Source: Euryodendron excelsum
Lineage: Eukaryota; Streptophyta; Magnoliopsida; Ericales; Pentaphylacaceae
Assembly (NCBI GenBank): GCA_033060915.1
Contig: CM065378.1
Location: 14,638,501 to 14,702,500 of the forward strand
Direction: 5' to 3'
DNA: 64,000 bases
Within the stretch, counting starts at the first letter, position 1; each line of letters starts with the position of its first letter. A model generated the notes under the pieces. The model saw only the letters and a program-made list of their open reading frames with translations, did not search any database and was not told the origin of the DNA. This document shows, piece by piece, positions 1-14,935 of the stretch. A program made the translations under genes and the position numbers.

Positions 1-31
1 ACAGCACAACACATTTATAACTTCTACTCAC

Positions 32-3000
32 CTTAAGGATAACTCCAAGTAAACCTTCCGAGATCCCCCACCAGAAATCATTTGTGGCTTATAACTTGAT
101 ATATGAGGGAAACTTTCGTACTGATTCAAGATATCATCACTTTTTGCAGGGAATTTCAAGCTTCTTGAAAACAAGGAAGATATTGGATAAACTGCCTGCA
201 TAACAAACAGATCCTCACTTCAATATTCACCCAAAGACACCATTGAAATTAAAAGCAATTCAGAAAGAAAGTAATGATTGCTTCTAAGCAGAAACTAACT
301 CATCAATGGAGTGACAACATACATCTACTATATTAGAAAAGAAGAACGAACCCCTTGACAAGTAGAGAGTTAATAGGAGTACATAAAGCCTTCATGCAAT
401 AGTGGTATAGAATAATCCATTCAGCTATTGTTTGGTAGTGTGTGCAGATCAGTGCAGATCAGCCCTGTAGGGCTAATCTCGGTAAAGAAAGACATGATAA
501 TGTGCACGTACACTCCACACCGAGGGCTGTGCAGTTATCACGATGCACAGAAATCCATGTGCACAGTCAGTTATGTCACACTCCTATTCAAGCATCACAG
601 TAGGTTTGACAGGCTACCGAGAGAGAGAGAGAGAGATCGATTTTACAGGACAAGGTCAATAATAATTCCTAATTAAGGCATAAACAATAAAAGAGTATCT
701 CAATTCATGATTTGGCATAAAATTGGCTTAAATCGCATACCATCCAATGCTCTTGGTGAGACAAGTTGGCGGTTTCAAAAGATAGCTCTGAACCAATATG
801 CAACTCCTTTGCCACTTCGGGTGCATGTTTGAAAATGAAAGGTAAAGAATTGGAATCAACTACAGAGAAGTCATAACTGGAGTCCACAATGCGACTTGCA
901 TCTGTCAATCCAAGTAAAACACTTGTTAGAAGGTACAAGAGTATTGCAGAAAATTAAGATATTAGGAGAGTCGAGAAACACCAAAAAAAGGATATGCACA
1001 AAAACATCAATGCTGAGAGAGAGAGAGAGAGAGAGACTATGTGCAACACGTATTAACTCATTGTAGTCAATATTTGTGCAACGCATTTATATGCTTACTT
1101 AACATGCAAAGATTAGCAAAGGACAGAGAAGAAACTAATATCAGATATGCTGCAATAACTTGACAATTTCATTCACAAAAAAATAAACTCAGAGAGAGAG
1201 AGAGAGAGAGCCACCAAGTTCATCATGTTACGTTAATCTCAAATCTATTAAAAAATCTAACTTAACCCTAAGCTCATTGTTAGATGTATTCTGTTTAATC
1301 ATGACACCAGTATAGGAAACCATATCAACCTTTAATACAACCAAATATTCCCACCCTAACTACAGGATGCTTATTTAATTTACCTATTCCTTTCCATGTG
1401 ACCTAAGATGATAAGGTCATCATAAATTATCGGGTAGACACGAATACCAAAACCAGAAGGAAGTTCAAAAAGCATCTTATCTTCCAGGTTAGGTACATTA
1501 AATCATCAAAAAATAATAGTTTGTGTTATTTATGACAGAGAAAGGCAAAACAAATATTCTACACAGCAATGGAAATCGTGGTACAATCTCAGCAAGATGA
1601 ATAACAAATAAGTGGAACCAACGAAACCTAGAACGGATATCTCAAGGTTGTTCACTAGTCAATGCTTAGAGAGGCTAGCTTATAAGCTTGATAACAGAAG
1701 ATGAGACGCAATTAGACTGCAGTAGAATGAGATACGCCTTTCAAACAGGACCAACAATTTTAGTAAATCAAACCAGGTTGTTACAGCAAGTTTGCTCCTC
1801 ATCAGATAAGGTTCACAACTGTGAAAGGAGGAAGTGGGAATAAAATCAATCCACAGTAACTTAGGCTGAGCCAGCAACAATACTATACAACAAGGAATAT
1901 AGCACTCGAAGCAATTGAACTATTCTTTCTTCAATACCTGCTGTCAAAATTGTGTGCTGGAAAATAACCCTTTTAGGTGCGTCAATGCTGTATGGAAAGA
2001 ATTGTGATGAGAGTGCCAACGCAAGCACACCAAGATGCAGCAGGAATTGCGTAATAGATGATGAGGCTAACCAATGGCCAAGAACAGGCATAAGAGGTCC
2101 CACACACCAACCAGTTACAACTCCAATGATTGCTGCTACTACAATGTCAGGAATAAAATACCCTGCAAGCAAAGGTTTAATAGGTTTAATCGTGATGTTA
2201 CAGTTTGCAAATCTCTCAAACTACTTTAACTCTATTTCTTTACAGCCTCCTACGGTGTCTTCAACATAAACCTTCTCACAGACACCAATGCTGCGGTATC
2301 AGAAAGATTTTATGAGATAAATATTCCTGGTAGTAAAAGTTCAAGTACAATAAAATAAAAGGCAACTTAATTACGTGCAGGAGTATGTTATTGTCTGTAG
2401 CAAATTTTTTGCACATAAAAATTGGGGAAGAAGGTCTTAAAATTTGAAACCAGAGTTAAAGAAAAAGTTTCAATTGCAGAGATGCAAACTTTAGAAAATG
2501 TAGAATCATTATTGGGACTAGTTTTAAATTAAATGCCGATTCAGTGACTGATTAGTCCAGCTTAAGATTATGTAAACAATACAATATAGAGAGCAGAAAA
2601 CCTGTGGATGCATATTGCAGAGTTCAATGAAATGTGATTTAAGAAAATATTTAAACTTTATCAACTGGAAAATCTGATACATTTTAGCAAGTAATTACTT
2701 GTAGTTACTTTTTTTCTTTTCTGATAAGTTGCTTGTAATTATTTTTTACTTTTTTAAGAATTAAAAAGTACTTGTAATTCTTTTCCTTATGAGCTGTAAA
2801 CAGGCAAAGAAACCGCATTTGCCATATATAACCAAAGAAAAATACAAATCTGGCACAAAAGTAAACTACTAGTAGATATAGCATTTAACAAGAAGAGAGC
2901 AATCAATAGTGACTCAACTAAAAACATCATGAAATTATAGTTCCTTGAGAAAATTTAGAAGTCCAGAAACACTAACCATAAGGAGGTGGCAGAGAACCCA

Positions 3001-6000
3001 TCATGCCCATCTTCTCAACTAGGAATTGGGCAAGCAACCCACCAAAATAGACAGCGTAGGTAAGGCAAGGTATTAGAGGTACCACATAACATGCAACTGA
3101 CCTGAGACCAGTTACATAACAGTTAGATTATCTGATATGCAGTCGAAAAAAACATTTGATATTGGAAAAAAATTGGCATAAGTGCTACCTCAGTGATTGA
3201 GGACCAAAAGACCTGAGTGATAGGCAGAAGCAGATCCATGCAGGAAGCATAAAAACTGACAAGGAAAAATTCAAGAAACCTCCACTCAACCCAGCTACCA
3301 GATAAGCCTGCTTTCATAAATTATATTTTAGACATTTCTAATCTTAAGTCTTCATAAATATTCTTTTGGATTTTAACCCAAAAATATAGTAAGTTGGACA
3401 CACAGCTCAATTAATTCATTAAACGATATGAAAAACAAATTAGTAATAGGATCAAATTACACACCAAAGTCAAGAGAGCATAAAACCCAAATGCTCCCCA
3501 AAACCTCGCTTCATCAGCTAGTTTCTGCAAGATTTGTATGTCAGATGCTCGCTCTGAGTAGTAAGAAATGTAATCAGAATAGATCTAGCAACTGCCCAAG
3601 AGAAGATGTATCTACTAAGATCAAAATTATGGTAAGCAAAAAAGATAGGACTTGTGCAAAGCCACATAACAATGATAAATGAAACCCCTGAACCCACAAC
3701 ATTTAGTGTCAGATACTTTGGGCAACTTACATTATGCTTGCCAACCGGAAGACTCAAAAACACCAATTCAGCAGGAACACATATACACTCTTAACAAATA
3801 TAGTAAAAACATTTATTAACTCTGCAACAGGCTGAAGCCAGAAATTTAGTTAGTTGACATTCTACAGCCAAATGAATCACATGTTTGTCCAGCTCAAAAT
3901 GCACGAAAACAAAAAACCTACTACATGAATATGATGAAAGGATTAGGTATACATAACGGGTTGCAGAGTCTCCACTGATCACCCCATTTTGCATAACCAT
4001 GTAGCTGGTTGTGTTCATTTAATTGGAGAATATTTTGCTCCAATGACATAGGGAACAACTCATCCAGTTTATTCCATTTATCAGCATCCTTTTCAAAGGT
4101 TTGACTAGCTCTAGAAGTTACTCAGCAGAAGCAAACTTCTGGACAAGGAATGAGCCACAAAATTTGGGGTCACCTACACAAGCCTTATTGAAGACTAAAG
4201 CAAGGAGCCAGAAGCTTAGCTTGCAGGTGGACAAAGGAGGCTTGAGGGCTTGTTAAAGAAGGCAGCAAGGGATGTCAACGTGGAGAAAACAAATGGAACT
4301 TTCTGGTCGCCTCACAGCCATCATAAATTGTTCTCTCTTTGTATGTGTGTGTGAAAAGGGAGGTGTTCCTTCCCCACCTTACTGTGGCCGTTGTTAGGGA
4401 ACTCTTAAAAAGATGAAATAGCACAGATCATACAGTCAAGCACAATGACAAAGGTTCAAGGCCAAGTGCAGCCACTTCATGTAAATAACACGGAAGGCTA
4501 GATCTGTAAGGAGTCCACCTCTCCCAGCACTCTGGACTGACACGACCACGGTAATGCACTTTCTCTACCAAGGGTCTGAGAAAGGAATCATCTCAAAGAG
4601 AAACATCCAGAAACTTTCAGTCATAAAAAAATGATCCATGACTCATGAGGTTTACTCAAGTATTATTTAAATAATTCTCTTCATAGTAGAAACCCAATTT
4701 CTTAAAATCCAAAACTTAACTGTGGACCACGATATACTGTAAATTAGAACAGTTCTATGATTTAATAAGGTTTATATATAAAAGAAGAAAAAAAAAGTTG
4801 CACCTCTTTTGATGTTTTAATAACAGAAACATTTTGAGAGAGGGGAAAACGTCTCCAAACAATTCTTGGAAGCAGCAGGCCAATAAGTGAGAATGGTACA
4901 AACATCACAAAAGCCAAGAACGGATGAGCAAACCTGCATTGAGGCAAGCAGGAGATCCATGGAATTTGTCAGATGGAGACATTGATCACAAAAAATATAA
5001 TATAAATTAAAAGGAAAGAATAAGTCAAGGATGTCTCCTTCAAACTTCAACAACTTCCACTTGACGAGATTATATAAGTTTCTTTTAATTTGTTTTTGTT
5101 CTTTATTGAATTTTCTTTCATGGCAATGCTACCCGAGATACAAATTCACTTGATTGTGACATTACTTCCCCACCATAGGTTAAATCACAAAAAATAAGAC
5201 AACGACTCTGCACTCATGTCATGCATCGCACAGAAAGAACATGATTTCCATCAATGACCAGGCCTCAACTACAAAATGTAAATATCTTGCTGTTAAATAA
5301 TTCTAGAAGTACTTAACAAATCTCTATCGATTGTTAAAGGTAATGCAAAGCTCAAACTGAATACATGCTGTATCTAAAAGAAATTACTTATGGACTAATG
5401 CATAGCCATTTACATCAAAATCAACACATACAACATTCCTTCAAGGCTATTGTTTGGACAGTAAAGCAATCCACAAAGAATGAATACCTACCAATTCATG
5501 GAATGTCCAGAGAAAAGCAATCTCAGGATGGAAAATATAACTGGAAAAACAATTGCAAGTATGATCCCAACTGCATGGAGTAACATTCCTGCAGATTTAC
5601 CGAAGCGACTATGTCATATTAATGCATTAGATGATCTGACTGCATTATAAAGGACAAATAGACAGTAACAGGATCGATTTTCCCAGTTGTATGAGCAGTA
5701 CCCATTTTACCTTTACTAAAGTCATAAAAGGTCGAAATAGAACAACGAAACCCAAAATTTGCTAATTGCAATAAAAAGGGCATAAAGAGGTAGATAGCAA
5801 CAGGAATGCTATGAAGTACTGCAGCTTGCCTTCTGGAGTAGAATATCTGAAAGATTCGTAGATTAGAAGGAGCAACATTTGTTATCACTTAACATCTTGT
5901 TCTCTGATGAGTGATATGTTGTTATATTAATCAGAAGAATATCTTTAACCACACCTATCAGTAGACTGCAACATACCAAGAACCATGTTAAGTAATCAAA

Positions 6001-9000
6001 GAAAACAGCCCGTTCATCATCGGATTCATTGGCAGCAGCTCCAAGAAATTCTTGTTCAAAGGCAATTTGTAGCTTAGAAGAGTTGGCAAAGGCTTTAATT
6101 ACACTGAACAAATTGTCCCCACGTGCTTGGATGCTTCCAGGTCTGGTTGACAGAATTGTAAATGCATCACAGGAAGTAAAAATGGATAGAGTGATTGTAA
6201 ACTTCCAATTAACTTAACTGTACCAAAATAGAAGTGGTAATGCATACAATAGTCTTTCCATTGTGTCATAGGAGGTATGATAAAAATAACCACCAATGAG
6301 AAAGATCACATCCAGTCCAGGAATCTTGCCATAATCATTGGCAAACATTCTGTAATCTGTATCTCCAGGAATAACAGGAAAGACATCCTGTATATGAAAA
6401 AGTAAGCAAACACTTACTAGCACATTAATGGAATACAAAATTACAAGACCAGTACAGAAGGGGAAAAAACCACATTAATGTAACTGATGAGGCACTGCAA
6501 CTAAATTGCACAGTTCCAACCCCATTACTCAGTACAAAGAGTAACTAAATGGTGTGACAAAACAATAGCGAATGTCAGTTTAAGTGCACCACACAAGGAA
6601 TGACCTGATGAAAACTCCTACCAGAGCATCACAGTGGAATAAAATTTCGCTTTCCAAATTTAACCATACTATTCATTAACTGATAATGTTGAGTACCATT
6701 TATCTTATATCACTCACCTGACCCTGGATTGATGGGATCAGCACTATGTAAAGTCATGTAAAGTCCCTGTTTACTAACCACCCCATATTGTGTAAAATTC
6801 ACATAGGAAAACTCTTCGAATCTGAAACGATTGAAAGTACAGAAGGGATGGAAGAAACGTGGAGCTCAAGGCCCTACAGTGAAGTCCAGAAAATATCCAC
6901 AACACATTGCTGGAAGTTTTGCACCTCAATTCTATGTCCTTATATGCAACAGTGCATAGTGAAGCTGAGAGATACCAAGGGAGTTTAATCTACTGTCCCA
7001 TCCCAATATAAATGCTCATACTTCATACAGTTTTTTTAATTCCTTTTTAAAATTTTCTCACCATAGTTTTTTACTTATTCCACGAACCGTTGGTATTGCA
7101 TGGATTTTAACTATTTTGTCAATATTTTGCCTATCCATCAGTCGCATTTCAATTTAAAATAATTGTAAAACTTCTATGGTGATGCAAATATTTTTGGATT
7201 TAAAGAATTTAAGCTTGAATATTTATTTGCTAAGATAGCAATTCCTAAGACTTGCATATTTCACAGAAACATAAACAGTTGGATTTTCACAACAAAATTC
7301 TACTACATCATATTATAGTTAAATTCTACAAATCCAAGCAGCCTTCCAAATAATGTTTTGCTAATTTACTTGTTCCTGTTAGATGCACGTCTCACTAAAC
7401 TTCTTTAAAATAAGAAATCTTCAAATTTAACTTTGAAAACCTAGAATACAATAGCCTTGCATGCTTTAATTCAATGTCATTAAATGCACGATCAAAATTT
7501 TCATCCATCAGAAGTGATGCTTCCACTATCAACTGATATAAAGGTGTACCAAAGGAATACACAGAAAATTCAAGCCAATACCTGAGCTGCACTATTTGCC
7601 ATAGGATATAAAGCTGACTGAGCATAAACAAGGGAAGGCCAAGACCCAGGTCCAGATTGGCAGACTAAATCTGTTCATTGAACAACATTATATCAACAGA
7701 AAGTTCTTCTCCACAAGAAATGCAATCACGACATGAAGCGGAAGTGGACGCTCAAACCCTCCAACAGATAAGATAGTTTTCCTACTGTAATTTGTAATTT
7801 AGGCTTTCTTTTTCTTTTTCTTTTTTTTCCCTGTAAAAATCAATAAAAAAAATTGTCTGCATATAATGCAATTATGCATCAATTACTTCAATCATGTCAA
7901 TATAGTGCAAGACCATGCCCAAAATATGGTACCTTAATAGAGCAATAAAACATAGCAATATCGAAGACTGAAAGCAGTGGGTTAGTGGCCCACAGGAAAA
8001 GATGAAAGCACTATCAAAGACACAGGCAATGTTTATAGTGAGTATATCAGAAAATACCTCCCTGAGTACAAAGTTGAAACAAAGATAAAAAAAAAATTCA
8101 GTCTATTTGCAATTTTTAAGATAATTTGGATGCATAAAGGTAGCTATATAAGTGCAAGCATATGCAGGTAGGCATGTTTATTGATGCTTCAATTCTTCTG
8201 CACATGCAATGCAAACAAGAGATTGAAACCTCAGGAGTCCGATGCAGAAAGTGAAAAAACTAACCAAATTTCAGTAGTCTTGGAAATTTGGCATAAATAC
8301 ACTCAATGAAACACTTACCAGATTCTAATTACATGGGTTAAGAAACTTTCTGCAATTCAGTTCAGCAAACATCCATGATTCCAAACACCAAATTCAGTAA
8401 AACTGATCAAATGTGGTCAAAAGAGATAAGGGAGTTTTTTGGTTCTTGATTTGAGAGATATGATTTAGTTCCACAGGACACTTATAGCTGATGGTACGGA
8501 ACACCATAATATTTTCTCATGTGAGACAGTTGAAATAGTTATATGGCAAAAGTCAATTTACACAACTCCCCAACTCTGCAAGCATATAAGGGAAGCAGGT
8601 TTGGGAGAATCATACAAAATAATAAATTTGAGGGAGAGGTCTAGTCCCTGGAGGGGGTAATGAAAAACAATCTATCAGCAGAATAGCAAGGAAAGTTGTT
8701 ATATGAAGATTCGTAACTAATCTGCATTCTAATTATGTGTTGTAATAATTAGTGTGAACAAAAAAAGTTGTAATAATCCACTCAAGAACATAAACATCTA
8801 AAAACCAAATTCCCCACAATATGTTGGTTTTGTTAAAAAAAATAGTAGTGATAATACACAAAAACCACCAAAATACACCCCCAATATATATGTATATATA
8901 TATATATATATTTGTCTCTTTAACTTGATGTGAAATTCTATCAATACTTCACATAAACCCAAAAGGACAACAATATTCCTTTTATGTTTTTCAACAATAA

Positions 9001-9929
9001 CAGTAATTACTTGCTCATTTATTCAGGTTCGATATACTTTAGCATAGTCACTTTTCAACTACAAATTAACAATGTCGCACGGATGAATTTTATCATCATT
9101 GTTGATCAAGGAAAGTAGTACTTTTTTTTGTAGGCGACCTTTAGTGCAAGCTTGAGGTCATAGGTCACTCCCTATAACCCACAAAAATGGACAAGTTCTA
9201 CCAGAAAGCTCTTTGCAGTCCAAATAGATATCATTAGCAATAAAGAATATAAAAACATTAGCAAAAGAACATGTAAGCTGCAGACAGAATCCCACCAAGG
9301 CCTCCTGTCCCAGATGCTTCAACATTTATAAAAGCTCCAATTGTGTCACGCCATTTATGTGTTGTCATGAAGCCATGTGAACCCTGAAACATTGGAAATC
9401 ATTAACGAGTCAAATGAGCATTAGCCGTAGACTATAACAATAGACTTCTATGAGGCAACTACGCAAAATAATATATTACCATTTACAGCATAAAATATGT
9501 ACAGTCTATCATAAATTTACAGTTTGAAACAAAAATGCTCCACAAGTCATCATCTGCCAATGCACATAAATGATTGCTCACAGCACATAAATTATGATCA
9601 GCATATTGACTTTCTACATATGATCCCAATTAAGTAAGAAAACGTTGATGCTCACCATTAAAATATAGAAAATATACATTGAATAGCTAAACATTAAATT
9701 TGATACTCAAAATTAAAATATGTAATTCGAATAACTTTGTAAAATATCAAAAGTTAAGCCAGAAGCCTGTAGCAATATGCAATCTGTAATATTAATCTTC
9801 TTTTTAAAATAAATAAATAAATGAGAAAAGTGTAGAGTTGGAGGTGAGCGGCTGATGGAGGGAGCCTTACAGGAAGTCTGGCGGTTGCTACGATGGTACT
9901 AGGTCATTTAAGATGTGAGAGAGAGAGAC

Positions 9930-9960
<31 letters not shown>

Positions 9961-12900
9961 CAGAGACAGAGCAACTTCTTGAGTCCTGGTGCTCGAGCAA
10001 GGGAGATGGAGATGATGGTTCAATTATCTGGAGATGAAGGTGGAGGAAGTTCACTATTTATAACAAGGTTGGACCACAGAGGGCATTTCACCTGGATCAA
10101 GTGCCTGAGTGAGGACAAAGGGATAGGTGCCTCCCTTTACTTGTCTTAACAAGTTGTAAATAAAGGTCACAACTGATAGTGGTGCTGAAATCCTTAGAGG
10201 CCACAGGGATTACATAGGTGGTTGAGCATGCCTCTCAAGTACTGGAAGGTCAGGAGAACGCCATGTATGTTTGTCTTGATCTAATGGAGGTCTTCTTCGG
10301 GAGCAAGCCACATATCTTTGTCTTGATCTGGAGGATATTTGCTTGTGGAGACCTCTCTCTCTCTAAGACTAGTCAAGGTACAAGTCCCTCAAGGGTAAGT
10401 GGAACTAGCAACTTGACAAACCCCTCAACTCTAGCTGCCAGGCCATATGACTCCAGAGATCCTGGGGGGTCGCCTAACACCAATAATTGCGGCACTAATC
10501 CCGAAGGGATCCCTAAGCCCTGCTATCAACCTAGGGTAGCATGTGAGTATTAAGGTGCCATGGAGAACCAAGTGTAAAGCACAGGAGATATACACTAAAA
10601 TGGAGAGCAGCTCAGCCAAGCTAAGGGAACTCTAAGCATATTGGTGCGAATGGAGGCGGTGGTGCTAGGCTCCTAGGAGTCTCTTTGGAAATTGCCTCAG
10701 AATGCCTCGACTTGATGTTGGAACGAAGATTGTGAGTGGGCTATTGGTGGAGCCTTGTCCATGAACTTTAATATTCAAAGCCCTAACAAAGAGGTTGAAA
10801 CACTGTTGTCCATAAAGTCCCCGAATCTCGCTGCAACCAGAAAAATCCAGCAAGCTAAACCTCTTACTTCTAGACTAGAAATATCCTTAAACCTCTGCCA
10901 ATTTGATCCATAAACCCTTCCTTTACCCCAGCACTAGCATGAGACAGCGGACATTGTTAGATGTAAGTCGGGTGGCAAGCCCTCTGCCCTACGTTACCTA
11001 GACCCTTCTAAATTTGTAAAATACCCATGTCGGACACTTGACATTCGGACAAGGGTATGGGATGTGTGTTCGGTATGACTCGTTGGACATGCATCCAACA
11101 AGTATATATAAATAATTGAGTTTGCTCTAGAACCATGCATAAGATTCCTATTTTATGCAAAAAAATGCATATTTTAGTTTGTAAACCCCATTTTACCTTA
11201 AATAAATAAAAGAAGTATTTAAAAAATATGAAATCTAGCCATGTCAAAGTGTCCTTGGACATGATAATTAGATGATTCCGTCGCCTAGACACATACCCAC
11301 ACCTGACATTAGTACTCAAGTCCAGGTAATATAGCCTCTGCCTACTGGTTTAGGGTCCCGATACTACTTCTGTCGCCAAGTACTTAACGGGAGACCCTAA
11401 GTAGCGAAGGGGTCATTCGAACCTGCGGAAACGGTAGGTAAGAAGCTTGGCTGCAGGTTATACGGCAAAGCGGCTCGTTGGAGGCCCTTAACCCTTTCTA
11501 TTGTGCCTGCCGTCTTCACTCCTGTCTCCCCATTATCTTCCGCTTGTAATTCTCCTTTTGTCAAGTCTTTTGGTACTGTAGTAGTGGAACTCCTGAATCT
11601 TTAATTTGACGAAAAGTGGGCATAGATTCGAGAGAGGGAATGAAAGACGCTCAAATGCCCTAATGTATATTTTGAGGGAATTCAATAAGTGTGAAGGTAA
11701 GGTCTCTCGTTGAGGCGCCGTCAAAGCCGGCTTTTGGGAGTCTTCTCCCATTTATTTCCAAGGCGGTCAGTTTGGCGGCAGAATCGTTCAACTCTCCATT
11801 CCCAACCCTAAATGCTTCTAGTTGAAACCCTACCCGTCAAACCTGGTTGTGGGACAGCTTAACATCCTTGGTTAGAGGTTATATCCTGCATCAGAAAACG
11901 TCAATGTTTGTGTAAAGGCCTGCTTTATCTTCCTCCACCATGTTGTTATTGCTGGCATAGATCTTGCAGAAATTATTGACAACAATGATCATCACATCTA
12001 TGTCATTTTACCAAAACCAAGTTATGGCTTAATTATATGTGACAAACCCATAGTTCCTCATATTATAACTACTACAACATGAAAAATGAGGAAATCTGAA
12101 CTAGAAATGTAGAAATAATGTTATCGGCTCAAATCGGATATACCAGAAACTTTGAAATTAAAAAAACAATCATCAAATTGTACTTTTGCTTCTATGTTAA
12201 GTAGTACAAAAATTTCTTACCAACATATAAAGTTCTTCTGCACCATTAAATAAAAATATGATTGGTCGAGGAGGAATCCAGCCAGAATCAACAGTAAGCC
12301 TTGCTATTTCCAGCATTGATGCTGAGAAAGAGAAAATGATCCAATCAAAGGAGATGTAACAAGGAAAATATTGCCAAAACCATAAAGATTATCTATAAAA
12401 CCCACCAACACATGAAGCACAATCACCAGCACCTGGAGAACCAGGTGGACTATCAAAATGGCCATTCACTAAAACTGATGGATCAGTGTCTTGTGAACCT
12501 ACAGATGATATCCTGTAAGACAATTCAAATTAGTTCAAGGTGGCATTCAGTGATGATAACCCATTCCTAATATGGCATACAAATTAACAAAATTGCCCCT
12601 TTAATTGGAACTGAAATTATGAAACAACAAAAATTGATGATCACAGTTCATGGTAGTGGGTTTAGCACTTGAAGTTGTTTTATTCACTTTGTTTTCAGTA
12701 TTTTACAGTTAATACCATAACAAGACCAACAGGAGAGGAAACTTCACCTGAATATCGCATTTCTACCATCAGCTTAATATTTCTTATGCTTCAATGTGTT
12801 TGCTTTGAAAAGGCTTGCAAATGGAAAGAGGGGAAAATAAAGCAAAAAATTCATTGAATTCTCATCAAGAGCAACAATATACAATGTCCTAGTATCTAAA

Positions 12901-13459
12901 TCAATTTCATCATAAAGAAACCATAAAGAAACCAGTGAATGTGAAACTTCATATAAGAATTGCAATGACTTTCCAACAGCTTTGAGATGGAAAAAGAAAA
13001 TATTCATTCGGCAACTGTCAAGGACTCAAGGGGATAGAAAAGTTAAATAAGAAGAAATCATTACATTCATCAATATTTCAACCCAATGCTGAGTTGTTCA
13101 GTTTTTTCCAACTGAATTTAAGTGGGACTGACTAATGAAAAACAGGTCCAACTTTCCAAGACTCCTACTTTGTTCTCAATTGAAAAAAATGAAGAAAAAT
13201 ATATGTTACTGATTGGATAGAAACTAAACTAATAAGAAGCTGTTCTTAGATTGCAGAAGATGGCGTAGCTAATCCTGAAAAAATGTGAACCCCACAGCTA
13301 AATCCTATAACTGTATGGTGAGCAATACAATGGGCCAACAAGATGCATTTGATGTATTGTGAATTTATAAAGTATTGCACTATAGCATACTTTGCATAGT
13401 CAAATCTCATATGGAATCAATTATTATAGGCGAATTAGGGGAAATGAAGCTCTCTCTCC

Positions 13460-13493
<34 letters not shown>

Positions 13494-14682
13494 AGCAATA
13501 CTGAAACTCAAATGATAGTGTGTGAATTATCAATATAAAACAGAGACTCTCGCATGCTTTTTCCCATTTTTTTTCTTTTTTCTTTCAAGATAAGAGGCAC
13601 AATGTGACATAAAATGTGAAATGCAACAGGCTCTCTGCAATAAAAATAACTTAAAATTACAAGGTAGTCTACTATAATATGCCAAATATTGGCATGAGAA
13701 AATGCAAAATCCAAAATAGAGCCAACCAAAACGATGTGAAGTACCTCATAATAATATTTGTATGGTTTCTGTATCCCAGAGATACGCTATGACCTAAAAA
13801 TATCATGTTGAAGGTGCCATTGACAATGGTGTCATCAATCTCAATCCTGCAAATAAGACAATTCCAGAACTGATTCAGCAGGAAAGTGAACAAAATTTTA
13901 AAGGATTTAACTTTAATAACAAATTGCATAATCTTGAGAACGTTAAACCATGTGCCAACCTAACATTAGTTCCTGCTCGCTCCTTCATCATTTCAAGCTG
14001 TGTTTTGATATATTGAGCAGCATCTTTTAAACCTTGATGCCCTTCCTATTAACAATAATACCAAAAAAATTACCAAGAAAAACAGTGCACAAAACTTCCT
14101 CCATCCAACCAATTTATCTTACATTATTTTGTACCACAAAAGCAGAGTAAAAGGATAGGAAGCTTAGATATAAATCCCATATGTTCAATTTGTGAATCCT
14201 ATGTAATATTTTTTGCTTTTATTTCCAAGGATATGACGAACTTTAAGTCAACTTAGCTCCAAAGCTTTAGTAACTTCAGACAGTAGAAGTTTTCGTTGTC
14301 TCTCGGATTCAAAACCTCGATTTATACTTTCTCTACATATTCTAGTCAACCAAACAGAGCATAGTTAATCTAGAACCTTCAGTCGCAAAATCGAATCAAA
14401 ATTTATAGGAACAGCGATACATGATGCATATACATGTAGAGATATAAAACCGGAGGAATTTGAACTGACCTGGCGACCGTCAATCTCTTTGGACAACACT
14501 CGGACGTGCTCGACAGCCCTCGCTTCCGAGAACCGGTCCAGTGGTGCGTCGATGTCGAGAGGCTTGACGAACTTCATGTGAATAACGAAGTACGCTAAAA
14601 CCGACATTAGTCCATACATAATCGCTAAGAAAAACAGTAATTTGAATCCAGCGACATCTCCGGAGCTGAGTCTGAAAGCCAT
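32..14682 (-). CDS. ERMP1: Endoplasmic reticulum metallopeptidase 1-like, M28 family (3' end outside window)
   Basis: Membrane-bound zinc exopeptidase of the ER (family knowledge). I placed 18 exons by splice signals and phase: 14470-14682, 13960-14045, 13745-13846, 12406-12512, 12221-12321, 9296-9383, 7582-7670, 6248-6387, 5977-6142, 5711-5846, 5492-5588, 4804-4933, 3465-3524, 3213-3307, 2977-3101, 1938-2162, 741-901, 32-195. They give about 761 residues; the C-terminus continues past the left edge. A membrane segment lies at about residues 12-34. The M28 zinc site is visible: [15 protein letters not shown] (exon 4), FNGAEE (exon 5), NVEASG (exon 6), PGDTDYRMF and YHTSYDT (exon 8). Several hydrophobic segments follow from exon 10, as in ERMP1/FXNA proteins. 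I chose the Met at 14682 (MAFRLSSGD) over the one four codons upstream because plant relatives, as I recall them, start there. The gene is divergent from the GT47 gene. Intron 5 (9384-12220) is enlarged by repeat-like DNA. Confidence 0.93.
1015..1036. repeat. (GA)n microsatellite
   Basis: Uninterrupted GA dinucleotide run in an intron of the ERMP1-like gene. A second run lies at 1191-1210 in the same intron, and a short one at 632-645. Confidence 0.95.
8889..8912. repeat. (TA)n microsatellite
   Basis: Alternating TA run in the intron between exons 6 and 7 of the ERMP1-like gene. Similar TA runs occur at 26160-26186 (sulfite oxidase intron), 27530-27547 and 55811-55830. Confidence 0.9.
9830..11950. 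other. GC-richer anonymous block inside ERMP1 intron 5, probably inserted repeat DNA
   Basis: Most of the 2.8-kb intron 5 is visibly richer in G+C than the AT-rich introns around it. It holds a (GA)/(CAGAGA) array at 9917-9971 and short open frames with no recognisable domain. A stretch near 11025-11320 contains repeated GTCGGACAC/TGTCC-type words of a kind I associate with dispersed plant repeats. I could not find paired termini or a target-site duplication, so calling it a transposon fragment is inference. Confidence 0.35.
9917..9971. repeat. (GA)n/(CAGAGA)n compound microsatellite
   Basis: GA repeats pass into at least five tandem CAGAGA hexamers. The same hexamer recurs independently at 18463-18503 in the spacer upstream of the GT47 gene. 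Confidence 0.95.
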
Positions 14683-14935
14683 TTTCGAACTCAAATCCCG
14701 ATCCTTTCTTCGATTCTAAAACACGCAGAGGATCTTATATATTTATCATATAATGATATATATTTATTGTATCGATGAGCATGTTTAGAGAGAGAGAGAG
14801 AGACGTGTTCGATTTTCGAGGCTGACTTTAAGCGTTATGGAAATGCCGTGTTTTGTCTGTCGTTCGTTTCAAAGATTTTTCTCGGCGATTTCCCCGTACT
14901 ACATTAAATATTTTTTCGGTAATGACGCTGTGGTG

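Noticed and set aside
10218..10553. 111-codon plus-strand open frame in ERMP1 intron 5
   Set aside because: No recognisable domain, starts and ends inside anonymous repeat-like DNA, and lies antisense within an intron.
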